This document shows positions 21,252 to 31,484 of a stretch of 64,000 bases of DNA, one piece after another. Numbering within the stretch: the stretch's first letter is position 1; the number at the start of each line of letters is the position of its first letter. The notes beneath the pieces were generated by a model. It had not been told where the DNA came from. It did no database searches and saw only the letters and a list, made by a program, of their open reading frames with translations. The DNA lies in assembly GCA_012934845.2 (NCBI GenBank), contig WNNJ02002510.1:182346-246345 (forward strand), read 5' to 3'. The DNA is from Pomphorhynchus laevis. Taxonomy: Eukaryota > Acanthocephala > Palaeacanthocephala > Echinorhynchida > Pomphorhynchidae. A program made the position numbers and the translations under genes.

Positions 21252-22013
21252 TTATGTCCTACTTTTATCGATAGGCGATATCGTGTCTCTAATTCTTGCG
21301 AATGCAACTGATAACCTTAGGAGCAGAGAACTAAATCGATCTACTGCAGGCCGTGCATCAATTTCAGATGAGCAATAATCTTCTGGTTTATTTGTGTTGC
21401 TGCAGACATTGGTTGACTCATAGTAATCAATAACATATCTAACAGCTTCTTTCCCACAAGCGTCAACATACCAGTCGTGTCTATCAAACGGGACGCTATA
21501 ACCGAGAAATTTACGAAACCGTGCTCTGGGAGAAAGCTTATCAGGGCTACCATGAAAACGCTTAAGTTTGGGTTCCATACAACCCCTCCACGCCTCCCAG
21601 TTTTTAATCTCTAACCAAGTTCGTTCGTTGTTGATATTATGCAACAAGATTATACTTTCCATGGTCTTCTTGTCCAAAACTGGAACGTCATTTTCTGCAT
21701 CTGTATCTGGTTGATCTAGTTTATCACATGAACTTTCTCTAAACTTCCAACCCTTCCGGCGCATTGCATTGTAAAACATATGTTCAGATGGATAAACCCA
21801 ATTGGAGAATTTGTTATCACAGTTTTCATCATTATCTGACCGGGGAATCGATGAAATTACTCTGTCTTTTGACAATGGAAATAATGATTCATAAGTAATT
21901 TGTTCATTGCTTGAGTTGGAAGAGTCAATCACTTGCATTGCAGTCATTGGACATGTTGAATTTTTACTGCTACAAGGGCACTGCTTTTCAAAATCACTTT
22001 GCGAATTTCCCAT
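21252..22013 (-). CDS. HCCS: Holocytochrome c synthase (cytochrome c heme lyase), 253 aa
   Basis: This enzyme attaches heme covalently to the CXXCH cysteines of apocytochrome c in the mitochondrial intermembrane space. Family blocks appear in order: heme-regulatory CPM (21-23), SSIPRSDND (54-62), WVYPSEHMFYNAMRRKGWKF (72-91), LLHNINNERTW containing the candidate heme-ligand His125 (His154 in human), the SPRARFRKFLGYSVPFDRHD stretch (161-180) with WYVD after it, VRYVIDYYES (191-200) and IDARPAVDRFSS (218-229). Length compares with 268 in human. The start ATG is followed by MGNSQ, similar to the family's MGxS opening. It is an uninterrupted reading frame, unlike its intron-rich neighbours. The long C-terminal tail after the DARPA block is diverged. 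Confidence 0.96.
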   Translation of the reverse strand: MGNSQSDFEKQCPCSSKNSTCPMTAMQVIDSSNSSNEQITYESLFPLSKDRVISSIPRSDNDENCDNKFSNWVYPSEHMFYNAMRRKGWKFRESSCDKLDQPDTDAENDVPVLDKKTMESIILLHNINNERTWLEIKNWEAWRGCMEPKLKRFHGSPDKLSPRARFRKFLGYSVPFDRHDWYVDACGKEAVRYVIDYYESTNVCSNTNKPEDYCSSEIDARPAVDRFSSLLLRLSVAFARIRDTISPIDKSRT

Positions 22014-22062
22014 CTATAAAATTTGGCTAAGTAATTTAAATATTAAAATAAGTAATATTATT

Positions 22063-22215
22063 TACTGTCCTATGAACAATTCGTATAGGAACGGAAAAAT
22101 AAAAAAAATCGGTGTGGTGGGTTCGAATTGCGAATAATAGTTACCGTCCACACTAACTATAGAACACATAAATTGTGTAATTTGGTAAATAAGCCAAATA
22201 TAAACCACCATTGAA
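22063..22215 (+). repeat. Foldback MITE family F1, fragment copy
   Basis: The sequence AATCGGTGTGGTGGGTTCGA, then ATTGCGAATAATAGTTACCG and TAGAACACATAAATTGTGTA, matches the internal part of the copies at 22485-23035 and 23037-23295. It begins about 50 bp upstream of the HCCS start codon, so it may lie in the HCCS promoter or 5' UTR. Confidence 0.8.
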
Positions 22216-22484
22216 GAATTCTATAATAATACAATGCCGTCATTGATACAACGCATTGGTTCATGGAACCAAATTAAATTATTTTGAATAATTCCTTGCA
22301 AATATAAGACATTTAGTTAAATTTTGAAAATATATTAAGTGTCGTAATATGTCCTCTTTGAAAGAAATAATTAAAGTCGGTTAAAAAATTTCGAAAGGTC
22401 TAAAATCAGATAAGAAAATCGAACGCTCCGAAATTTCGCAAATTAGATGATTATTCGTGTTTAATGTACATATTAAATCATTGT

Positions 22485-23035
22485 GAATATTCATTGCTTA
22501 CAAGAACCGTTATTCTTTATTGGCCGGTTTCACATTTTCCTCGTGTGGTTGTTTCAATTCTATCAGCATCACTGTACACTACAATCAGCGTGGGTGGACC
22601 TCATCAGCAGTGAGCCCACGCATGCACTTCGTGTTTTGGTCCTGTTACTGCTTCTGCTGAACTCTTTGTCGCCGGAATGCTGGTTTATATTTGGATTATA
22701 TACTAAATTACACAATTTATGCGTTCTATAGTGGGTATGGACGGTAACTAATATTCGTTCGAACCCACAACATATCGAATTTTTTCTATAGAGCACAAAT
22801 TTTGGTATATAAGCCAAATATAAACGAGCATTTCGGTGACAAGGTGTTCAACATAAACAGCAACAGGACCGAAACACGAAATGTAGGCGTGGGCTCACTG
22901 CTGATGAGGTCCACCCACGCTGATTGTAGTGTACAGTGATGCTAATAGGATTGAAACAACCACACGAGGAAAATGTGAAACCGACCAATGAAGAATAACG
23001 GCTCGTGTATGCAATATTCACAATAGTAAAAAGAC
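22485..23035. mobile_element. Full foldback MITE, family F1
   Basis: Two long inverted arms (about 22495-22735 and 22787-23020) are complementary over most of their length. Shared blocks are CCGTTATTCTTTATTGG, TCCTCGTGTGGTTGTTTCAA, CACTGTACACTACAATCAGC and GTGGACCTCATCAGCAGTGA, with their complements on the right. The centre is about 50 bp. No transposase is encoded. The inner arm ends share GGACCGAAACACGAAATGTA and CTGATGAGGTCCACC with the 23.2-kb copy. Confidence 0.9.
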
Positions 23036-23036
23036 A

Positions 23037-23295
23037 GCTTACGGTTTACTGTCCAGTGAACATTTCGTATAAGAACGGAATAAAAAATCGGTGTGTGGTG
23101 GATTCGAATTGCGAATAATAGTTACCGCTCACACTAACTATAGAACACATAAATTATGTAATTTGGTAAATAAGCCAAATATATATCACATTTTCGGCGA
23201 CAAGGAGTTCAGCAGAAAGCAGTAAAATGACCGAAACACGAAATGTAGGCGTGGGCTCACTGCTGATGAGGTCCACCCACGCTAATTACGGCTCT
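23037..23295 (+). repeat. Foldback MITE family F1, one-armed copy
   Basis: The copy reads from CAGTGAACATTTCGTATAAG through the TAGTTACCGCTCACACTAAC block and ends with CGTGGGCTCACTGCTGATGA then GGTCCACCCACGCTAATTAC. It matches one arm plus centre of the 22485-23035 element. Three copies within 1.25 kb suggest local insertion or duplication. Confidence 0.8.
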
Positions 23296-23639
23296 TGACA
23301 AACAAATTAAATATTTTATAAAAAAATAAATATTTAAATATTAAATATAAATAAAAATGTATTTTCCTGATAATCAATAAAATAAATTAAAATTTAAAAT
23401 GTAAAAATAAACACAAATTAATATGCAGTTGATATTTTATGCTATTTTTCAGAAAGCGGTTTCTTATAATTTACATGAGAATTAATATTTTCATCGAATG
23501 GTTATAACAAACCTTAACATAATAATTATTAATTGTTTAATTTAAAAATTTAGTTAAAAGCAATATAACTCGTCAATGTCAATTTTGAATAAAATAATGT
23601 AAATATGCTACTCATTTGATCTCTTATATTATGTAAAGT

Positions 23640-25090
23640 TGTTAATTACTTATCTCTCCAGGACCAGATAGCATTCACCCTTTGCTAGTTCGTACTTTGC
23701 GTCACCTTCTAGCTCATTCATTGGCAAAGTTGTTTCAAATGCCACTTTAAACTTGTAAGCTTCGCTATCTTGGAAATGCGATGTTATTCCAGTATTTAAG
23801 AAGGGTGCCATTCACATCCCTGCAAACTATAAACTCGTAAGCTTAACCAGTATTGTGAGCAAAGTATTTGAGATCATTATTTGTTAATATACAGTAAGTT
23901 TCTTACAACGAGCGAAACTGATAAGTCAAAATCAACATGGTTTCACAAAATGTAGATCGTACTTATCCAATCTGCTTTGAGCAAGAGAAGAATGGATCGG
24001 TAGTGTTTCTGACGGTATGACTGTGGATTGTATCTTCCTAGATTTTAGCAAGGCTTTTGATCGTATACGCCATTGTCATCTTTTAGATTGCTCAGAAATG
24101 ATGGCATCAATTCAATTGTGGCGAATTTGATTAGAGTTTTGTCGCATCGACTATATTGTGTCCGCATGTGATTGAGATCATATCGTGACGTCAAATCTGG
24201 GGTGACTTAAGATTCTGTTCTTGAACTCTTCAATATTTATTTAAAACATCACTGGCTTAGCTGCACTGCAGGCACCTAGCTTTTGATGACGATCTTAAGG
24301 TTATGACAATAGTTGAATACATTACAGTTAGATTTTAATGTGATTCACGAATGGAGTAATCACATCGGTATTTATCTAAATCTTGATAAGTGTGTTCACT
24401 TACGGTTGTGTAAGTGTATAGTGCACTCTCGGTATATGCTGGAACACTCTTTGGTCAACTCAGTTTCTTTCACACGTGATCTATGTATCGTTGTTCAATC
24501 ATCGTTGAATGCACACATGAACACTGATAGTATATGCTCTAAAAGAAAACGTCTTCTTTTAATGCTGGAAAAATTTCGTTTTGTTTGTTGAATGTTGAGT
24601 GCTTCAAAACGTTATTCAATGATTTAATAAGGCCTAATAGAATATGGCATTCAGGCCGATTTTCCGTGTACCACTAGTGATATGGAGTCTCTCGGTAGCA
24701 TTCTTAGACGCGGATCTAAGTTATGTACCACACTATCTCTCATGCCATAAGTAGAGCGTCTCGTAAAATTGGGTATGTGTTCTACCCGACCTCGCCTACT
24801 ATATCTAAACTTGATTGCGATGTATAGGATTGTCAAGTGTTATGACGGATTCCTTACTGAACGTGTAATTCTTAATAGACGCAGTTGTCAACGTGGTCAT
24901 AGTTGGTGTCTTAAAACTTAAGATCAAGGGAAATGACCGAGTGTGTACAGACTGTCGCATCGAGCCCTGAAAGCGTGGAACATGTTAGCTGAAGAGTTGG
25001 TATGAACAAATACAATCAAAGAGTTTCAAAAATCAGTCTTCAATTGGATTGCTCTTCATGATCAATACAGTGTTCGAACTACATACCCAA
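23640..25090 (+). mobile_element. CR1-like LINE fragment (family E), decayed RT
   Basis: The region opens with GPDSIHPLLVRTLRHLLAHS in one frame, the RT entry block of CR1/Jockey-like elements. It continues through a broken palm region (about 24010-24310) and an open stretch at 24313-24591 with NLDKCVHLRLCKC. A thumb-like part around 24620-24800 follows, ending near 25090. Stops and frame changes are frequent and no endonuclease is present. It is distinct from families A and B in sequence. Confidence 0.75.
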
Positions 25091-25104
25091 GAATTGTCTT
25101 GATA

Positions 25105-25395
25105 ATTCTCGTCCTGTTTACTGTTCCTTGCGTTTCTGTAATTTCCTTCTTTTACATGTCCCAAACTACTCTACCTCCTTTGGACTCCGCTCCTTCCTGG
25201 TGGCTGCTTCTCTATCGTGGAATCATCTGTCCATTCATATACGCCAATCAACTTCCCTGCCATGCTTCAAACGCCAAATCCGATCTCATTTAAACAATTT
25301 ATCTGCTTGACTTTTTCATTTTTCTTTGTGGACTTGTAAGCGTGCAGCTTGTACGCATTTGCTACATTAAATAAATTTGTATTTGTTTGTATTTG
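25105..25395 (+). mobile_element. LINE family B, diverged 3' fragment
   Basis: The C-terminal block NFLLLHVPNYSTSFGLRSFL then VAASLSWNHL matches family B copies at 30.7, 47.6 and 52.4 kb. It ends with a hairpin-bearing tail, GTAAGCGTGCAGCTTGTACG then CATTTGCTACATTAAATAAA. It abuts the end of family E. Confidence 0.8.
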
Positions 25396-25815
25396 TTAAT
25401 ACAATGTACATGTGGATTGCAATATATAGGAAATACATATCAAATGTTAAAAACTAGGTTTAGGCAACACATATATAATATACAGCATAATAGTCAAACT
25501 ATATTTCATAAACATATGAGATTAATAGGACATGATATTAAAAACTGTAAATTATTTATTTTAGAACATATTATCGAAGAAAACATTTCAATATTAAATC
25601 AAAAACTATTATAAAAAGAAGATTTTTGGATTAAAACGCTTAATTACATGTATCTATTAGGATTGAATGACGTGGTACAAGGAATTGGCAGAAGTAGTAT
25701 AGTGAATAATAAACAACTATATTATAATAATCCGGTTAAACGCAAGTCAAGAAGTCATGACGATAAAATGAATAAAATAGAGTTAAAAATATTAAAAAAG
25801 ATATGTATATAAATT
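25396..25815 (+). mobile_element. Penelope-like GIY-YIG endonuclease relic
   Basis: A frame reads CTCGLQYIGNTYQMLKTRF, FRQHIYNIQHNS and GHDIKNCKLFILEHI, followed after a stop by EDFWIKTLNYMYLLGLND. The QYIGNT, R..QH and FWI...GLN series is the GIY-YIG nuclease layout found at the C-terminus of Penelope-like elements. The first Tyr of GIY is changed here. The relic probably belongs to the same family as the RT pieces at 13 kb and 32 kb. It is broken and lacks its RT. Confidence 0.7.
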
Positions 25816-26825
25816 TGCAACGCGCACAGCTCGCATCCCATTTTTACGCTAACTTACAGAGATATTGCTGCTGCGATTAAGGCATTCCCAGCAGGTAAAT
25901 TAAATAATTAAATTTATTAATTAAATAAATTTGTATTATTATTAAGAATTTACACAAGGCTAAAATAGATAAAGCTAAATCCTTGTATTTTAATAATAAT
26001 TTTAAAGTAATAAATGTTTAAATAATTTTAGAAAATGTGTTTAGTAAGAACTGCTGTGCAATTAGGTTTTTTTGTGCATAATAAAATAGTTGCTGGATTC
26101 TGAGAGTATCCAGGTTAGACTCTGTGCTTTTAGAATGTTTAGGATCTTGATGGTTGTATTTCGTCGATTAGAGCGATTGCCGCTTTAGCGTACAAAGCAC
26201 CAAAGTCATTCCACAGTAAGATCATCTAATTCTTAGATCATCGACCTAACCCATTAGCAATTCCAAAACTAAATACGATGTATTTCTTATAAGAGAGTAA
26301 TTAACCTCTCTTTAAGCAATTTAGTTTTATGTGATGAAGATAAGGAGATTTCTAAAGAGAGTGCGCTCGATTTACGATGTCAAATAAAAAACCGTTCTTA
26401 TTTTCAGAAAAAATAACATAGATAACTTTTCGTATTTATCAGTAATTCGGAATTATGAAAATGTATTCATGGAACCATTTGTATTCAGGAAACCACCTGC
26501 GTTGTAATGAAGGCTGTATGTATTTAGTAGACTGGTGTATTACGCAATGTTAAGTTACAAGCGAACATTTTTGTCTGCATGTAAAACATCGCGGTTTGGT
26601 CTTTATATTACTATATAGACTTGATACTGTGTGCATTCTTGTCGTAAATTTCAATGACATATCATGGAACAAACAAAACCCACGTATCAAAAATAAGTGT
26701 TTGCTAATCACAGACACTTGCAGTTTCAACTAATAAATTCAAGATTAAATAAATCTTTGTAAGTGATTTTGGTATATAAACTCGCTAAATCAAATCATTT
26801 GATACAGTTGCAATAAATTATTATT
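25816..26825. other. AT-rich spacer with one kinase fragment
   Basis: Apart from the kinase fragment at 26083-26217, I see no gene. A short exon-like phrase TYRDIAAAIKAFPA (about 25849-25890, followed by GGTAAA) stands out, but no partner exon was found. Confidence 0.5.
26083..26217 (+). pseudogene. Fragment of the CDK4/6-like kinase gene
   Basis: About 135 bases align to the kinase exon 2 segment around 18232-18362, covering LLDSEGSQVRLCDFGMSR to the YRAPEVI block. Shared runs include TTGCTGGATTCTGAG and CCAGGTTAGACTCTGTG. Substitutions and small indels destroy the frame. It lies about 7.3 kb downstream of the parent gene, on the same strand. It has no exon junction inside it, so a processed and a DNA-level duplicate cannot be told apart. 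Confidence 0.85.
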
Positions 26826-28105
26826 TCACACAAAGTATTAGCCGCAAATGGCTATTTTAACTGCTCACAGAAAAGAAAAAACTCAATAACTAAAATAACT
26901 TGAAACGTCCACACCAGTAATTAATAGCCAATATCGAATTTGTTGCTTGAAGCTGCAATAGCTGGATGCACATGCAATTTCTTTAGGCAGCACATTCCAT
27001 ACATTTAAGGACCGATGTGAAAGTCGCACCACGTTTGGGATTTTGCCATGTGGAAATTTATATAGTGATAAAGGATTACCTATACGAGCTGACCAACTAA
27101 TCTTCACATATTGAGAAGGAAACATCTCTGCAAAATGAACCATCTGCCACGTCGCAATGTGGTCTAGGTAAATCAACCTTTGATGCACTAAAATCAGCTG
27201 TAAGGAAGATAAGCGGACTACGTACGAATACGCAGATTGAAAATACAATCTGGATCCTCTTCGAAGCACTGACTCAAGCTTCGTGATTTCTGCCTTAGTA
27301 GATGGAAATGATGCTTGAATATAAAATTCAGTGCAGGGACGAACCAACGTGTAATATAACCGCTCAAAACTCAATGGGTGTAGCTTTGTAAACGTATTTT
27401 TGATGCAATACATAGTTTTCATTGCCTTATCATGAATAAAGTCAGTATTTGGGCAAGTTCTCAATGCCCGGTGCAAAATTACACCCAAATACAACTTGTA
27501 TTTGGGTGTAATTTGTATACAAATCACTCAATACACTCAGATACAACTTTAAGTGTATGAACTCCTAATCGAAATTCACAATTATGTTTACTTTTTTCTA
27601 GCTTCATATGAACACATTTATCAAAGATTAGTATCATACCCGTAGCTACACTCCATTTGTATATTCGATCAAGGTCGTCCTGCAGGGACCGACCACACGT
27701 ATCGTTGATATTAACAGACCAAAGTTTGAGGTCATCCGAAAAAGTCAAGCAAGGGTTCTAGATTCTTAAGAGCAAGTCATTAAGTAAACAATAAAGAAAA
27801 AATGACCGAGTACAGTACCCTGCGGAACTCCACAATTTACAGGTTTGGGGGAGTTTCAATGCGTCAAAGGTTGATTTACCCAGACCACATTAGGTCTTTA
27901 GGCTTCCAACTCTAACTCTAAAATAATCTGTTTGGGAGAAAATCGCCGATCCACCTACACAGCAACAAAGAAAATCCATAATGAGACAACAAACTAAGCA
28001 AACTGTCATGCGGAACTCGATCGAAGGCTCTTGAAAAGTCATCAATTGAATCGTTACATCAATTGAATTGTCGAAACTAAGTGCCTCAATCCACATTCCG
28101 TGAGC
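26826..28105 (-). mobile_element. CR1-like LINE fragment (family A relative), minus strand
   Basis: From its 3' end, the tail (about 26830-26880) reads on the minus strand GTGAGCAGTTAAAATAGCCA, like the family A tail. Next comes a 214-codon frame (26883-27527) of the RT thumb and C-terminal region with FHLVRPCTEF-like YTLVRPCTEFYIQASFPSTK and ESVLRRGSRLY. A palm fragment (27524-27748) has SDDLKLWSVN in the FADD position. Sequence to about 28105 is RT with several breaks. The endonuclease is missing, as expected for 5' truncation. Confidence 0.85.
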
Positions 28106-28109
28106 AGTT

Positions 28110-29280
28110 TGATATATTTTTACTTTAAATAGTATAATAGTTTATACTTTAAACCGTATGCCTCCGCTGTATGATGAAGACACTATTGTAGCTTTTGACG
28201 ATTTGGAAAGTGCTAAAAATCGCTATATTCCTCCATGGTTCAATTCAGTTACAAATTTTTCATATCGTTCTTTGGCTTAGGATCGTTTTCGCTAGACATG
28301 CCTTGATTTTGATTGTTATAAAACCCTACATAATCAATGTACATCGCTAAAGAGAAATTTTTGTGGTCATTATGAAGAGTATGTTATTTAGCGTGCAGTA
28401 CCAAAAACTACTTTATGCACATATAAATATAAACCGTAAACTTAGATATAGCATGCTTCCGCCATATGATGAACACACTAATGTAGCTTTTGACGATTTG
28501 GGAAGTGCTAATATTCTTGCTTCGTTTTTAGCCGAGCAATTCGTCGAGTGGATTTATCCTCATTTGCCAATAACTCTAATATCAATACTGAAATGTCAAT
28601 ACTGATATGTAATACCAATAATGACAGGAAAACAAGCCTGAATGCATTCCAAGTGTGACTCGACGGGGGAGGTGAATGTTCAAGAAAATATTTACCTCCC
28701 TCGTCGAGCCGCAATTGGAATACTGCATTCAGGCTTATTTTCTTGTCACCAAGCAAGAACTATTAGACCTGGAGTCTATTCTTACGCGGGGTTTGAGGCT
28801 CTATATTGGCTTAGGTGCTAGTGATTCGCATGTACGTCTTAGCAATATTGGAATACGGTCGGTACGTGATAGGTTAATAGCTTTGGAAATGCTTTGTCTA
28901 TGGCATATGTAGAATAGTGCGGTAGGTTATCACACCGATGTAATCACTAGTCGGGTAGGTAGGTTGATATGGCATTGTAGAGTTTTGTATAAATCTCGAT
29001 TTGACAGATTACAGAAAATATTTATTTAGTCGAAGAGGGGAATTAACATGTGGAATTCGCTGCTTAATGAAGTCGTTGCTGCTCCAAGCTTGATCACGTT
29101 TAAATCACGATGTTGCAAATGACCACGTGAACAATGCCGCCATTCAGCAGCTCTACTGAACTATATCCTATTTAGCTACGATCTGTTGAATGACTATTTG
29201 CTTTTTGTCTTTTGTGCTCCTTTTTTAAGTCTGACTGAATAGCCTTTTGGCTTTGGCATGTATTTGAATAAATAAATAAA
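28110..29280 (+). mobile_element. CR1-like LINE fragment (family G) with internal duplication and inversion
   Basis: The linker block MLPPYDEHTNVAFDDLGSAN occurs twice, at about 28150-28220 and 28440-28515. The RT thumb block TSLVEPQLEYCIQAYFLVTK lies at 28688-28747 and is preceded by its own reverse complement. The 3' part runs to an ending near 29238-29280 with CTGAATAGCCTTTTGGCTTT and AATAAATAAATAAA. The palm and endonuclease domains are absent. Confidence 0.75.
28622..28748. repeat. Inverted duplication inside LINE G
   Basis: Bases 28622-28672 (GACAGGAAAACAAGCCTGAA onward) are the reverse complement of 28693-28748 with few mismatches, around a loop of about 20 bases. Both arms carry the same RT-coding block in opposite orientation. 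Confidence 0.85.
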
Positions 29281-29424
29281 AATATACCTTTTATACTTAC
29301 GATAACGATAGCGCTCTTTCTTAATTGTCACTTCATAGCAGTCCTGGTCCAGATAATTTACCACCTGTCTTAGTACTACCGCGGATTTAATCGCGAAACC
29401 CGTATATGACATTTTTTCTTATTC

Positions 29425-31000
29425 ACTTCGCTACAGAAAGTTGCCTTTAGAACGGAAGGCTTCTATTATTCGATATATTCATAAATCTGGTGATAGTTCT
29501 TTGTGTGCCAATTACCGTCCTATTTCACTGACCTCGATTCCATTAAAAATTCTGTAGCTACTCTTACTCCGTGAGCTGATAAGATAAGACTGTTCTGAGG
29601 TACTGTCTCAGATAGACAATATGGTTTTCGTCGTGGGCGTTCGACAGCATCTAATCTCGTATTTAGCCATTATTGGTTATCTAATCTCGACCAAGGAAGC
29701 CTAACTGACGTATTATTTATTGATTTTCAAAGTGCCTTTAGCACTGTTAACCATAATATATTATTGTGTAAGTTGATTAAGTATGAATTTGATCAAGTGC
29801 TCATAAATTGGATTTGTAGTCATTTAAGAAACCGGACTTTTTGTCGTTAGAGTGTAAACTCGTTATCTCGCTCATTTAATTCTCCCTAAGATGTACCAGA
29901 AGATTCTATAATAGGTATTTTCTTATTCAATATCTTCATAAATGACATAGTGTCATGTTTTTCGTCTGAGTGTGTTTTGTACTCCGACGATCTAAAGATG
30001 TAGCGTCATATTGAATCGTATAAGGACGTTTAATTATTGCAACAGGAATTAAACATAATGCTTAGATGGTGTCGAAATAACACATTAGCGGTTAATTATG
30101 AGAAGAGTGTGCGTGAATATCGATAAGGAATCAAATTCAACATATTCTTTAGATCAAGGAGATGTAAGAACAATTAGCTAGTTTTCAAGATTTGGTTATT
30201 GTAACCAGCGGCTCTATGTGCTTGAAAGAACATTCTGGAATTATTTCGAAAAAATGTCTTCGGCTCTTCTGGTGTATTCGCTGTTCATTTGCGATACTTA
30301 CCCCCTCGAATTTTTAGAATAGTATCCACCATATTTTTAATACCGATTATTAAATATGGTCTTCCAGCTGCTGCGCCAATTGTTGTAAAGGAATTACAAA
30401 GAAATATTACCGCTGCCTGAAATCCTCAAAGGACCAATCAATAAACTAGAGGTTTAATTTCCGTATTTAACATATTCCTTCATGTTCCCAATTACTCCAA
30501 GAACTTGAAGTAATTGATTACAAGATTCGAGTGCTCATACGTCTCCGTCGCTTCGACCACACTTCCACATATCTTGTCCAACTCTCCTAGCCCACCTCCA
30601 CATCCGTATCCAACTCCTCCTTCCTCTCGTAAATTTCCGTCTCATCACTGTCGGCTCACCATCGTTCATCATCCTTTCTTTCTTAGACGACACTCGCCCC
30701 ACTCTACATCGCTGCGTTCCCGTCATTTCCTCTTACTTCACGTTCCCAATTACTCTAATAACTACGGTCTCCGATCCTTCCTCGTCGCCGCCCCACTCGC
30801 CTGGAATAAGCTCCCCCTCGACGTCCGCCGCGCTCTCTCCTTTATCATATTCAACTACCTCCTCCATCCCCACATTCTCGACACATGATTTAGACTTTTG
30901 TTTTTTTCTTCGTGGTCATGTAAGCGTGCACCGGCACGTATTTGCCATGTAAAAATAAATCCTTTTTAGAGGTTTAATTTCCTTATTTAACATATTATAA
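29425..31000 (+). mobile_element. LINE family D fragment, interrupted by a family B insertion
   Basis: Decayed RT sequence starts with LPLERKASIIRYIHKSGDSS and CANYRPISLTSIPLK (about 29440-29560). It continues through a palm region with VFCTPTI-like decay of the FADD block near 29970 and ends with GLPAAAPIVVKELQRNITAA (about 30360-30420). Its 3' flank, TAGAGGTTTAATTTCC, is split by the family B insertion at 30477-30966 and resumes at 30967. A 3' end of the same family recurs on the minus strand at 54985-55045. Confidence 0.7.
30477..30966 (+). mobile_element. LINE family B insertion with 30-bp target-site duplication
   Basis: This is a 5'-truncated copy with the block LRSRHFLLLHVPNYSNNYGL and FLVAAPLAWNKLPLDVRRAL, then the tail GTCATGTAAGCGTGCACCGG, CACGTATTTGCC and AAAAATAAATCC. 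Bases 30447-30476 and 30967-30996 are the same 30-mer, starting TAGAGGTTTAATTTCC, with one mismatch, and mark the insertion site inside family D. Confidence 0.92.
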
Positions 31001-31039
31001 TATATAGGAAAAATTTACGGTAGACTATTCACTACTGAG

Positions 31040-31440
31040 AAAGAAAAGCAATGCAAATACACCTTGACTCACTACTGCTGTGCAATGGTACACCCAGCAG
31101 TATCGGACATGCACGGCAGTAGGGACGAAACAATACCAATATGTCAGTATATAATTTGGCATGTGAGTCAAGTTGTATTGAGTTGGAAGTAATGACACTG
31201 TCACAGTTTCTGTTGCAAAAGCACCGCTTGTGATCTATCAAAATTGATAAAATGACAGAATCCATCAAAGGATCACTAACACCGATGTGATGATCATCAT
31301 CACATCAGTGCTATATATAAAGTAAGAATCCTTTAAATGCATCACTGAAGAATTTCTAGCTTTACTGGATCGCTATTTTATTCTGTTCGGCGTAGGCTTC
31401 TACTGATTGAAAGAACCTAGGTTCGATTTATATATATCCT
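31040..31440 (+). mobile_element. tRNA-type SINE pieces
   Basis: The segment 31040-31230 matches the body and tail of the SINE at 55809-56092 (GACGAAACAATACCAATATG, TCACAGTTTCTGT). Bases 31384-31430 match its tRNA-like head from GCGTAGGCTTCTACTGA to the B-box-like AACCTAGGTTCGATT. The order is rearranged, with a small palindromic start (CTGCTGTGCAATGG and its partner). Confidence 0.6.
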
Positions 31441-31484
31441 ATTTTCTCATACTCGAATACATTTTACTTGTTTGAATGTGTATG

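Noticed and set aside
25849-25892. Exon-like phrase TYRDIAAAIKAFPA followed by GGTAAA, reminiscent of O6-alkylguanine-DNA alkyltransferase
   Set aside because: Only about 15 residues; no neighbouring exon with the PCHR active site was found on either side.
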